Notes under the pieces: model-generated
Database searches by the model: none
Seen by the model: the letters and a program-made list of their open reading frames with translations, nothing else
Told to the model about the DNA's origin: nothing
Program-made: the position numbers and the translations under genes
Shown: in pieces, positions 1 to 6,497 of the stretch
Layout of the letters: each line of letters begins with the position of its first letter
How positions within the stretch are numbered: the first letter of the stretch is position 1
From: Anaerolineae bacterium
GTDB lineage: Bacteria > Chloroflexota > Anaerolineae > JAADDB01
Direction of reading: 5' to 3'
Length of the DNA: 33,368 nucleotides
Assembly (NCBI GenBank): GCA_015490995.1
Contig: WFWT01000139.1
Coordinates: 1 to 33,368 of the forward strand

Positions 1-2
1 CC

Positions 3-68
3 CCGTACGGCCAACGTGTCATGGACAACGTTCTGTCCGTCAATCAAGGCGCTGAGCTTGGTCGCTAG
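3..68 (+). CDS. Possible 3' end of an upstream gene (partial)
   Basis: One frame is open from the window edge to a TAG at 66-68 and encodes about 21 residues ending in NQGAELGR. It would be the C-terminal tail of a gene lying mostly outside the window. A second forward frame (phase 1) is also open here, so the call rests only on position, just before a promoter-like sequence. Nothing about function can be read from so short a tail. Confidence 0.25.
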   Translation, partial: PYGQRVMDNVLSVNQGAELGR

Positions 69-86
69 GGTGCACTGTATTATACT
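58..86 (+). promoter_or_regulatory. Candidate sigma-70-type promoter for the gene at 146
   Basis: TTGGTC (58-63), a 17-base spacer and TATACT (81-86) resemble a -35/-10 pair. Transcription would begin near 93, about 50 bases before the GTG at 146. The surrounding AT-rich stretch (75-115) contrasts with the GC-rich coding sequence. Seen by eye only. Confidence 0.4.
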
Positions 87-145
87 AAACCACAACTATA
101 TATTGACAGTGAAATGGCACGTTAATTGCAAAGAGGCACGATCAC

Positions 146-592
146 GTGACGGCTCAAATACCTGAGAGACTGATCTACGAGGGCGAAGAATTCCCTATGA
201 CCTTTTGCCCTCCTCTGCCCAAACAGGACCCACGTATCCAAGAACGCAGTGCCGAGGAACTGCAAGATTGTGATCCCATTGTCCGTTCTACCGCGTGCTG
301 GCGAGGGTACATCGCTACCTGGGAAGTTAGAGATGGAAGGTTTTACTTGGTAGACATTACCGGAAGGTACAAGCTTGTCACCGAAACCCCGATTTTCGCT
401 GATTGGTTTAGCGGTGTGCTTCGCATCCCCAAGGGCGACATCTTGTACTATGCTCACATGGGATTTGCCACCGTCTATGAGCAGGAAATGCACATAAGAA
501 TCGAGAGAGGTGTTGTCGTGGAGACGAGGGTTGTGGACAACCGCGGACGGGACATCCCCTCTTCTGTGCGGGAATGGGGTGATGTGTTTTAA
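146..592 (+). CDS. Conserved hypothetical protein, 148 aa
   Basis: I recognise no named domain. The protein is soluble-looking, with no signal peptide or membrane segment. Its middle and C-terminal part (WRGYIATWEVRDGRFYLVDI, then a DWFSG, LRIPKG, YAHMGFATVYE, VVDNR series) resembles from memory a widespread family of uncharacterised bacterial proteins; this is unsearched. The start is GTG at 146 with an AGAGG about 8 bases upstream; the first residues MTAQIPERL look like a natural N-terminus. The gene lies 37 bases before another unknown gene on the same strand, so the two are probably co-transcribed. The family appears in scattered accessory locations, so an immunity-like or accessory role is possible but unproven. 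Confidence 0.7.
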   Translation: MTAQIPERLIYEGEEFPMTFCPPLPKQDPRIQERSAEELQDCDPIVRSTACWRGYIATWEVRDGRFYLVDITGRYKLVTETPIFADWFSGVLRIPKGDILYYAHMGFATVYEQEMHIRIERGVVVETRVVDNRGRDIPSSVREWGDVF

Positions 593-629
593 GCCGTAAT
601 GCTACTTCGACATCGCGGAGGACACGTCC

Positions 630-1448
630 GTGAGTTACGTCGTCATCGTGTGCGACATGTTTCACTTCGCCAGTGACCCTGAACATGAAATCGAGGTCCC
701 AGGCTTTCCCACCAGGGAAGTGGCCATCGAATATGCCCGCCGTCGAGTGCGCAGTTCCCTGGAAGAATTGCGTAAACCGGGTCAAAGCCCAGAGGAACTT
801 CGTCGTCTGTGGTACATCTTTGGCGAGGATTGTCGCGTTGTGGGGCCGGAAGGCGTGGTCTATCGAGCCTTCTCGGAACTGGAGCACTTCATCCATCACC
901 CGGCCAGGGGGGAGGAATCCGACTACAACGCGCTGTACGAGTCCCTCCTGCCCGTGGATTTCGCGCTTACATGTGAGTGGATGGCCGGGGCGGTGCCACC
1001 TCCCTACCACTACGAGTACCGCCTCGTGCTGCGCCGATATGAACCGCCCTCTAATGTAGAAGCAGGGTTGTATCCCCCTATGCAAGGGGAGATTACCTTC
1101 TGGCCGGATTATCCGAGAGCCCACGTGCCCGCGTGGAAAGAAACTTTTTCGGTGGGAACGCGCGCCTGCCTGCACGTGTATGCTTTGCTTAAGGACGGTG
1201 ATCTCCTACATGATAGGTCTTCTCAACAGGAAGGGAGGGTGGCCATTGGCGGCGAAATCGCGACCTTGGAGGTGACTGCCGAGGGTCAAACATGGCGCAT
1301 TTGTTCCACCGCCCTTCCTCCAGAACAGCACGCCTTCCTGCTGGAAAGGGTCATGCCCGCGGTGAGGAAGATGGTACCGGATCCTGTGTGGGAACGTCTG
1401 GAAACCCGACGAGAGGCGTATCACCGGGGGACAGAATCAAGCCCGTGA
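630..1448 (+). CDS. Hypothetical protein, 272 aa, possibly two domains
   Basis: The function is not recognised. The first ~90 residues (YVVIVCDMFHFASDPEHEIE, then a PGQSPEELRRLW and FGEDCRVV stretch) resemble from memory a small stand-alone family of uncharacterised bacterial proteins. The remaining ~180 residues match nothing I know. There is no membrane segment or signal peptide. The start is GTG at 630, preceded by GGAGG at 617-621 with an 8-base gap, which fixes the N-terminus well. It is codirectional with the 148-aa gene upstream and convergent with the glycosyltransferase; the two stop codons lie only 25 bases apart. A fusion of the small domain to a partner-specific C-terminus is one reading. 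Confidence 0.7.
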   Translation: MSYVVIVCDMFHFASDPEHEIEVPGFPTREVAIEYARRRVRSSLEELRKPGQSPEELRRLWYIFGEDCRVVGPEGVVYRAFSELEHFIHHPARGEESDYNALYESLLPVDFALTCEWMAGAVPPPYHYEYRLVLRRYEPPSNVEAGLYPPMQGEITFWPDYPRAHVPAWKETFSVGTRACLHVYALLKDGDLLHDRSSQQEGRVAIGGEIATLEVTAEGQTWRICSTALPPEQHAFLLERVMPAVRKMVPDPVWERLETRREAYHRGTESSP

Positions 1449-1473
1449 CTATGTCTTTCATGTCCATGTGTTG

Positions 1474-3423
1474 TCATAGGTCCTGCCGGGTTCGTTCTTC
1501 CCACCATTGACACAACACATACCACACAAAGAGAGGCAATACTCGTTGCCGTCGCCAGCGCCACGGTTCTCGTATGAGACGCCATAGCCATTCCAGGCCC
1601 AGCTGTTGAAGCCATCGAGGCGCCCGTTTTTGCGTGCCCGCGATGAAATCCAGCGCGCCGCCTACGCCCATGGCCACCCTCACTTCCAGCCACGACCAGT
1701 TGCGGGCAATCCACCATTCCTGTTTGGGCGCGCCGTAGGCGACAAAGAGAATATCCGCCCTCGCAGCGTTAATGCGGGCCACTTGTTCGCGGTCGAAGGC
1801 TGGGGAGGGATCACCGGCTTCCGCGCCCACAATTTGAAGTCCCGGATATTGTTCGGTCAACACCTGTGCAGCTTTTTGGGCAACGCCCGGCGCGGCGCCC
1901 AGAAGGTAAACCCGCCATCCGTGACGAGCAGCCATTTCCGCCAAGCGAGGTACACCATCAGAACCCGTGACCCGCTCTGGAACGGGATGCCCCAATATGC
2001 GGGAAGCCCAGAGGACACCGATACCGTCGGGCCAGGCCATGAGCGCTCGGTTGAGGATGGCCCGATAACCAGGATTTCGGTGGGCGTGCATGATGATCTC
2101 CGGGTTGACGGTGACAATGTATCCCCGTCGGCCACTCTGTAATACATGTTGGGTGGTCGCAAGGGCCTCCTCAAAGGTTAAGCGATGAACTTTGACACCG
2201 AGGATAGTTACCGAAGGCAGGGCAGAGCGGCAGGTTCCTGGTTTTGGAGAGGGTACAGCCACCTTGGGGGGCGAGAGGGTTTCCAGAATGTCCAGCACCT
2301 GGGTGGCTGCTCGTTCCCATGAAAACCGTTGCACGTTTTGATATCCCTGTTGGACAAGCCGACGACGCAAGGCGGGATCGGTGATAAGGCGTTCCAGTGC
2401 CCGTGCGAGGGACTCTTCGTCCGTGGGATCAACGAGCAGCGCGCCGTCACCGGCCACCTCGGGCAAACTGGAACGATTGGACGTGAGCACCGGTACCCCC
2501 AGAGCCTGGGCTTCCACCACGGGAAAGCCGAATCCTTCGTGTAGGGAAGGGTATACTAGGGCCAAGGCACCTTGCAGCAGTGGAGGCAGATCCGCGTCCG
2601 GAACATACCCTAGCAAGCGCACCCGCTCTCGAAGGTCGTCTTCCCGTGCGCGTTGAAGGATAGGATCGGAAAGCCAGCCCGGTTTACCGGCAAGGACTAG
2701 CAACGGAGGTGGCAAAGGTTGGGGGGCTTCGGTGATCACCGGCACATGGTGTACACGCGCGAACGCGTTGAGGAGACGAAGGAGGTTCTTGCGTGGGTGA
2801 AGGGTTCCCACAAAAAGAAGATACGGTCGGGTTAGGCCGTATCGATGGCGTACTTGTAAGATTTGCTCGGTAGTTGGGGTAGAGGCAACCGTCGACGGGA
2901 GGCCTGGGTAAACCACGGATATACGGTCTGGGGAAGCTCCGTACCAGCGTTGCAAGTCTTCGGCCGTGGCGCGGGAATCCACAAAGATGTGTTGGGCGCG
3001 CCGTACGTTGTGGCGGGTGCTCCATTGCAAATACCAGCGTTGTCGTCGGGGATGTGCGTGGGGGAAGTATTCGTACCCCAGATCGTGCACGGTTACTGCT
3101 ATAGGCAGGGCAGGAGGGGGCCACAGGGGGATCACATGTGCCGGGATGAAGAGCACATCCGGTGGCTCGCGCCATAACGTCTGGGCCAGGCCAATGTGGG
3201 TCCACAGTCGGGGCACCCGAATGGTTCGAACCTGCACGTGGGAGGGCCAAGCATCATAGCCGAACCATGTAGGGTGTAGCTCAGCACCCGTGTACAAACG
3301 GAGTTTATGCCCTCGCGCGGCGGCCAGAGGGATGAGATGCTGGATCAGGTGGAGACTGTATGTTTCTGTGCCTGTCCGTGCTGTCGGACGTATTCGACTT
3401 GCATCTATTCCGATGCATGCCAT
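1474..3423 (-). CDS. Fused glycosyltransferase: GT4 domain plus WecG/TagA/CpsF (GT26) domain
   Basis: This 649-aa protein holds two complete enzymes. Residues ~1-385 form a GT-B fold GT4 transferase: TGTETYSLHL near the N-terminus, LLFVGTLHPRKNL at 202-214, and the EGFGFPVVEA nucleotide-sugar motif at 296-305. A ~20-residue Pro/Ser-rich linker follows. Residues ~403-649 form a WecG/TagA/CpsF domain: TVNPE (438-442), PDGIGV (465-470) with the likely catalytic Asp466, RVTGSDG, GAPKQE (564-569), GVGGALDFIAG and the RAPRWLQQLGLEWLWRL tail. GT26 enzymes of this type transfer ManNAc or related sugars onto undecaprenyl-linked acceptors, so the protein probably builds a cell-surface glycan at the inner membrane face, adding two sugars in succession. 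Substrates are unknown. It stands alone here, with no polysaccharide cluster around it, and is divergent from ribD. Confidence 0.9.
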   Translation of the reverse strand: MACIGIDASRIRPTARTGTETYSLHLIQHLIPLAAARGHKLRLYTGAELHPTWFGYDAWPSHVQVRTIRVPRLWTHIGLAQTLWREPPDVLFIPAHVIPLWPPPALPIAVTVHDLGYEYFPHAHPRRQRWYLQWSTRHNVRRAQHIFVDSRATAEDLQRWYGASPDRISVVYPGLPSTVASTPTTEQILQVRHRYGLTRPYLLFVGTLHPRKNLLRLLNAFARVHHVPVITEAPQPLPPPLLVLAGKPGWLSDPILQRAREDDLRERVRLLGYVPDADLPPLLQGALALVYPSLHEGFGFPVVEAQALGVPVLTSNRSSLPEVAGDGALLVDPTDEESLARALERLITDPALRRRLVQQGYQNVQRFSWERAATQVLDILETLSPPKVAVPSPKPGTCRSALPSVTILGVKVHRLTFEEALATTQHVLQSGRRGYIVTVNPEIIMHAHRNPGYRAILNRALMAWPDGIGVLWASRILGHPVPERVTGSDGVPRLAEMAARHGWRVYLLGAAPGVAQKAAQVLTEQYPGLQIVGAEAGDPSPAFDREQVARINAARADILFVAYGAPKQEWWIARNWSWLEVRVAMGVGGALDFIAGTQKRAPRWLQQLGLEWLWRLIREPWRWRRQRVLPLFVWYVLCQWWEERTRQDL

Positions 3424-3455
3424 CCGTTCACTTTCCTGGCTAGGAGGTTGTCCCG

Positions 3456-3485
3456 TTGATCTCCGGAAGAATGCGCGGGTATTAT
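3456..3485 (+). promoter_or_regulatory. Candidate ribD promoter
   Basis: TTGATC (3456-3461), 18 bases, TATTAT (3480-3485). The opposite strand reads a perfect TATAAT at 3486-3481 that could serve the divergent glycosyltransferase, although I see no good -35 for it. A ribD transcript from here would carry a leader of about 145 bases. Confidence 0.4.
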
Positions 3486-3531
3486 AAGCGTAGCGTGAGG
3501 AATACTATAATCTCCCCCTGCCTGTCGGCCA

Positions 3532-3564
3532 TGGCGATCGCCAACATCAACATCGCCAATCGCC
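3532..3564 (+). repeat. 12-bp palindrome and three ATCGCC repeats in the ribD leader
   Basis: TGGCGATCGCCA at 3532-3543 is a perfect palindrome. ATCGCC recurs at 3537-3542, 3552-3557 and 3559-3564, so the GGCGAT half at 3533-3538 could pair with any of the three. It may be an operator or a set of alternative hairpins. It does not match the FMN riboswitch expected for a riboflavin gene. Confidence 0.4.
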
Positions 3565-3635
3565 GGTGTCGGATGTCTATGTTAACGGGGTGGGGGATGA
3601 GGGAGAGGACGAGATAGAGGGGGAGGAGGGTGCAG

Positions 3636-4739
3636 ATGCCGGAGGACTACATGGCCATGGCGTTGCGACTGGCTGAACAGGCCCGTGGGCGAACCAGCCC
3701 CAACCCTATAGTGGGCGCGGTGGTGGTGAAGGATGGCCAAGTAGTGGGGCGCGGCTTTCATCCCCGGGCCGGCGCGCCTCACGCGGAGATATTCGCATTG
3801 CGGGAGGCAGGAGAACGGGCCCGCGGGGCTACCTTGTACGTTACCCTGGAACCGTGTAGCCATTATGGTCGAACCCCTCCATGTGTGGATGCTATTATTG
3901 CGGCCGGGATCAGCGAGGTGCACATGGCCATGATCGACCCGAACCCCCGGGTAGCCGGTGAAGGTAAGCGTCGGTTGGAGGCAGCCGGTATCCGGGTAGT
4001 GGTGGGTGAGCGGGAAGCGGAAGCGCGAGCCCTGAATGAGACCTACATTCACTGGATCACCACCTGTCGGCCGTTTGTGATTGCCAAGTTCGCCATGAGC
4101 CTGGATGGTAAGATCGCGACCTGCACAGGACATGCTCGTTGGATCACCGGCCCTGCGGCCCGGCGTCGGGTCCATGAGCTGCGGGATATGGTGGATGCCA
4201 TCTTGGTGGGGGTGAACACGGTTATTATGGACGACCCGCAACTGACCACCCGCCTGGACAAGCCGGATGTGCGTCATCCGCTGCGGGTGATCTTGGATAC
4301 GCGAGGCCGTATCCCCATGACGGCCCGTGTAGTTGACCCATCTTTGCCGGGTCATACGGTAGTGGCAACCACATCGGCCATGCCTGCCTCCCTTCAGAAA
4401 GCACTGCGCGCGCGAGGGGTAGAAGTTTGGGAGATGCCGGCAGAATCTTTTGGTGTGAGCATTGAGGCCGTGCTTGCCCGCCTGGGTGAACGGGAGGTTA
4501 CCAGTCTGCTGGTGGAGGGGGGGAGTAAAGTGCTGGGCCGTTTCTTCGCAGGCGGCTGGGTCAATAAGGTGGTAGCCTTCATCGCTCCTCTCATTATCGG
4601 AGGGCAGGCGGCTCCTTCACCCGTGGGTGACCCGGGTGTACGCCGGGTGGAGGAAGCCTGGCGTCTCGAGCAAGTCCAGGTGGAGAGGGTGGATGGAGAC
4701 ATAATGATCACGGGATATCCCGCAAGCCGATCCGGTTGA
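3636..4739 (+). CDS. ribD: Bifunctional riboflavin biosynthesis protein RibD
   Basis: RibD deaminates the pyrimidine ring of the GTP cyclohydrolase II product and then reduces its ribosyl side chain with NADPH, the second and third steps of riboflavin synthesis in the cytosol. The deaminase domain (1-~145) has the zinc site HAE at 49-51 and Cys74/Cys83 in PCSHYGRTPPC. The reductase domain (~146-367) starts with RPFVIAKFAMSLDGKIA and carries the LLVEGGSKV motif. Starting at ATG 3636 (367 aa) gives H49, E51, C74 and C83, the same numbers as in Bacillus RibD/RibG, and puts GGAGG 6 bases upstream; the GTG at 3630 lies too close to the ribosome-binding site. No other rib genes (ribE, ribBA, ribH) follow, so the pathway is dispersed. 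Confidence 0.96.
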   Translation: MPEDYMAMALRLAEQARGRTSPNPIVGAVVVKDGQVVGRGFHPRAGAPHAEIFALREAGERARGATLYVTLEPCSHYGRTPPCVDAIIAAGISEVHMAMIDPNPRVAGEGKRRLEAAGIRVVVGEREAEARALNETYIHWITTCRPFVIAKFAMSLDGKIATCTGHARWITGPAARRRVHELRDMVDAILVGVNTVIMDDPQLTTRLDKPDVRHPLRVILDTRGRIPMTARVVDPSLPGHTVVATTSAMPASLQKALRARGVEVWEMPAESFGVSIEAVLARLGEREVTSLLVEGGSKVLGRFFAGGWVNKVVAFIAPLIIGGQAAPSPVGDPGVRRVEEAWRLEQVQVERVDGDIMITGYPASRSG

Positions 4740-4782
4740 GCGTGTGTCGGGAACAACGTGAGTGGATAAGGAGGCCTTTCTC

Positions 4783-5694
4783 ATGCCGGAAATACCTGCA
4801 ACATGGTATCGTGCCGGTGAGGCGTTTATTCAGTGGGTGCAGTCCTACCGCCATCCGGTGCCGGATGCGGTGTTTGCGCTGGCCAGCTTTCTAGGGGAGG
4901 AGGTGTTTTTTCTGCTGTTTCTGCCCGTGATTTACTGGAGTGTGCAGCCTGCATTGGGCCGGTGGTTGGCTTACGCGCTGCTTGCCGGGGCATATGTGAA
5001 CAGCACGCTGAAGTACATGTTTCTCACTCCGCGGCCTCCGGAAACTTATTGGCATCACGTGTTGCGCCCCGAGAGCCCTGGCTTTCCCAGCGGCCACGCG
5101 CAGGTAGGCGTAATGGTGTGGGGCACACTGGCAGCGTACTATCGTCGATGGCCGGTAGTTTTGGGGGCAGTGGTGTTGATAGCGTTGGTGGCCTTCTCAC
5201 GCATTTACAACGGAGTCCATTACCCCCATGATGTGCTGGGGGGACTGTTGTTCGGTCTGGTGGGACTGGGCGTACTTCTCAAGATAGGGCCTGTGGTGGC
5301 CCAGCGGGCAAATACATATCCTTTAGGACGGCTGATAGTATTACTGTCGGCGCTCGTTTTGATGTTGCTTGTCCTTCATCCAGTCCAAGGGGGGCAGTGG
5401 CCGGCACCGGCTGCAGTGACCACGGCGGCTACCGCTTGGGGGATGTCGGTGGGGTTTGTGCTGGAGCAACGGTACGTGCGTTTTAACGTACGTGCGTCTT
5501 TCCGCCATCGCGCTCTGCGCACAGTGGTCGGCTTGGTGGTGATCGCGGGGGTGTACGTGGGCTTACGCTTCCTGACCCCGGAAGGCCTTTACACGGTAGG
5601 TCGTTTTGTCCGATACGCGCTGATTGGCCTGTTGGTTGCTTGGGGGTTGCCTTGGTTCTTTGTGCGTGTGGGCTGGGCTGGACGAGAGATGTAA
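4783..5694 (+). CDS. PAP2-family integral membrane phosphatase, 303 aa
   Basis: This is a polytopic membrane phosphatase of the PAP2 superfamily, which dephosphorylates lipid phosphates such as phosphatidate or undecaprenyl diphosphate. All three signature motifs are present: K77-x6-RP84-85, PSGH at 102-105, and SR139-140 with H146 and D150. After the catalytic core there are about 140 more residues with roughly four hydrophobic segments, so it is longer than the ~200-aa BacA-replacing PgpB types. AAGGAGG at 4768-4774, 8 bases before ATG 4783, marks this start over the GTG at 4762. It follows ribD by 43 bases and may be co-transcribed with it. The substrate cannot be told from sequence. Confidence 0.9.
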   Translation: MPEIPATWYRAGEAFIQWVQSYRHPVPDAVFALASFLGEEVFFLLFLPVIYWSVQPALGRWLAYALLAGAYVNSTLKYMFLTPRPPETYWHHVLRPESPGFPSGHAQVGVMVWGTLAAYYRRWPVVLGAVVLIALVAFSRIYNGVHYPHDVLGGLLFGLVGLGVLLKIGPVVAQRANTYPLGRLIVLLSALVLMLLVLHPVQGGQWPAPAAVTTAATAWGMSVGFVLEQRYVRFNVRASFRHRALRTVVGLVVIAGVYVGLRFLTPEGLYTVGRFVRYALIGLLVAWGLPWFFVRVGWAGREM

Positions 5695-5714
5695 GTGCCT
5701 TTAGGGGTGGCCTT

Positions 5715-6206
5715 CTATGAGACAGCTGTTTCGTCTAAGTCCGGAGGAGAGGTAGCTGCGCGTTCCTGCAATGCCTGACGGGCAGCCTTATCCACGCGTT
5801 CGTTGTCCTTATGGCCGGCGTGGCCTTCTATCCAGTGCCAGTGTACGTCATGACGCTGTACTTCCTGCCATAAGGCTTCCCACAGATCGCGGTTTTTCAC
5901 CGGTTGTCGGTTGCGTGTGCGCCAACCTTGCCGGATCCATCGGGGCAACCACTCTGTGATCCCACGACGCAGATATTGAGAGTCCGTGTAGAGGTCCACA
6001 CGGCATGGACGCCGCAACGCGCGCAAGGCTTCTAGCGCCGCTCGCAGTTCCATACGGTTATTGGTAGTCATACACGCCGCGCCGGAAAGGAGTTTTTCGT
6101 GCTGGCCATACCGTAACAGGGCTGCCCAGCCGCCCGGCCCGGGATTTCCGCTGCACGCGCCGTCGGTATAGATTGTCACGTGGGGGGGATGGTCAGGTTG
6201 TCCCAT
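5715..6206 (-). CDS. rnhA: Ribonuclease HI
   Basis: RNase HI cuts the RNA strand of RNA:DNA hybrids, removing R-loops and primers. The 163-aa protein carries the full active site: D15 in [16 protein letters not shown]53 in [12 protein letters not shown]75 in YTDSQYL, H129 in [10 protein letters not shown] and D139. The spacing is identical to E. coli RNase HI (D10, E48, D70, H124, D134) with a constant offset of 5. The last ~15 residues are a polar tail beyond the usual ~155-aa enzyme. It converges on the PAP2 gene (20 bases between stops) and diverges from the transglycosylase gene. The start is ATG at 6206, with only a weak GAGG close upstream. Confidence 0.97.
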   Translation of the reverse strand: MGQPDHPPHVTIYTDGACSGNPGPGGWAALLRYGQHEKLLSGAACMTTNNRMELRAALEALRALRRPCRVDLYTDSQYLRRGITEWLPRWIRQGWRTRNRQPVKNRDLWEALWQEVQRHDVHWHWIEGHAGHKDNERVDKAARQALQERAATSPPDLDETAVS

Positions 6207-6497
6207 TGCCTCGCCGCGAGTACCATGAGGGTAATATCTCTGTCCTGAGCGCTACCATATATTCCGGAGAAAGCGTACCTTAGAAAAAGGTTTCCGGCAA
6301 CTTTGCACGATGGTCGGTGGGATGCTCCGACCCTTCCCCGCACCGGCTGCCTGTCATCCGTATCAAGCACAGCTCTTCTCCCGGCGACGGTGAAACTCGA
6401 CCCGGGGGCGAAGCGTCTGAACGGTACCGGTAGCTCCGGAGAGGCCATCGTGTCGTCGGCGGGTGGAGGACGCGCTGGGTGGTAGGGGAGTGTGTGC
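6207..6497. other. 291-base divergent intergenic region, no gene seen
   Basis: The region separates rnhA from the transglycosylase gene. No convincing -35/-10 pair stands out on either strand. It is GC-rich from ~6310 on and contains a short perfect hairpin (GGTCGG 6312-6317, loop of 9, CCGACC 6327-6332) and further CCCGG/CCGGG pairing around 6397-6413. I compared it by eye with RNase P RNA, tmRNA, SRP RNA and 6S RNA and saw no match. A short frame at 6303-6485 has no ribosome-binding site. Confidence 0.4.

Noticed and set aside
408-1175. 255-aa antisense open frame
   Set aside because: It overlaps two well-supported genes on the plus strand, has no ribosome-binding site and a composition typical of antisense GC-rich shadows.
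3223-3232. GGTTCGAACC, like a tRNA T-arm
   Set aside because: It lies inside the glycosyltransferase coding sequence, and no acceptor, D or anticodon arm can be folded around it.
2684-3250. 188-aa open frame on the glycosyltransferase strand
   Set aside because: It lies wholly within the GT4 domain in another frame and is Pro/Arg/Ser rich with no domain.
3486-3635. FMN riboswitch before ribD
   Set aside because: The conserved core sequences of the FMN aptamer are absent; only simple repeats and a palindrome are seen.
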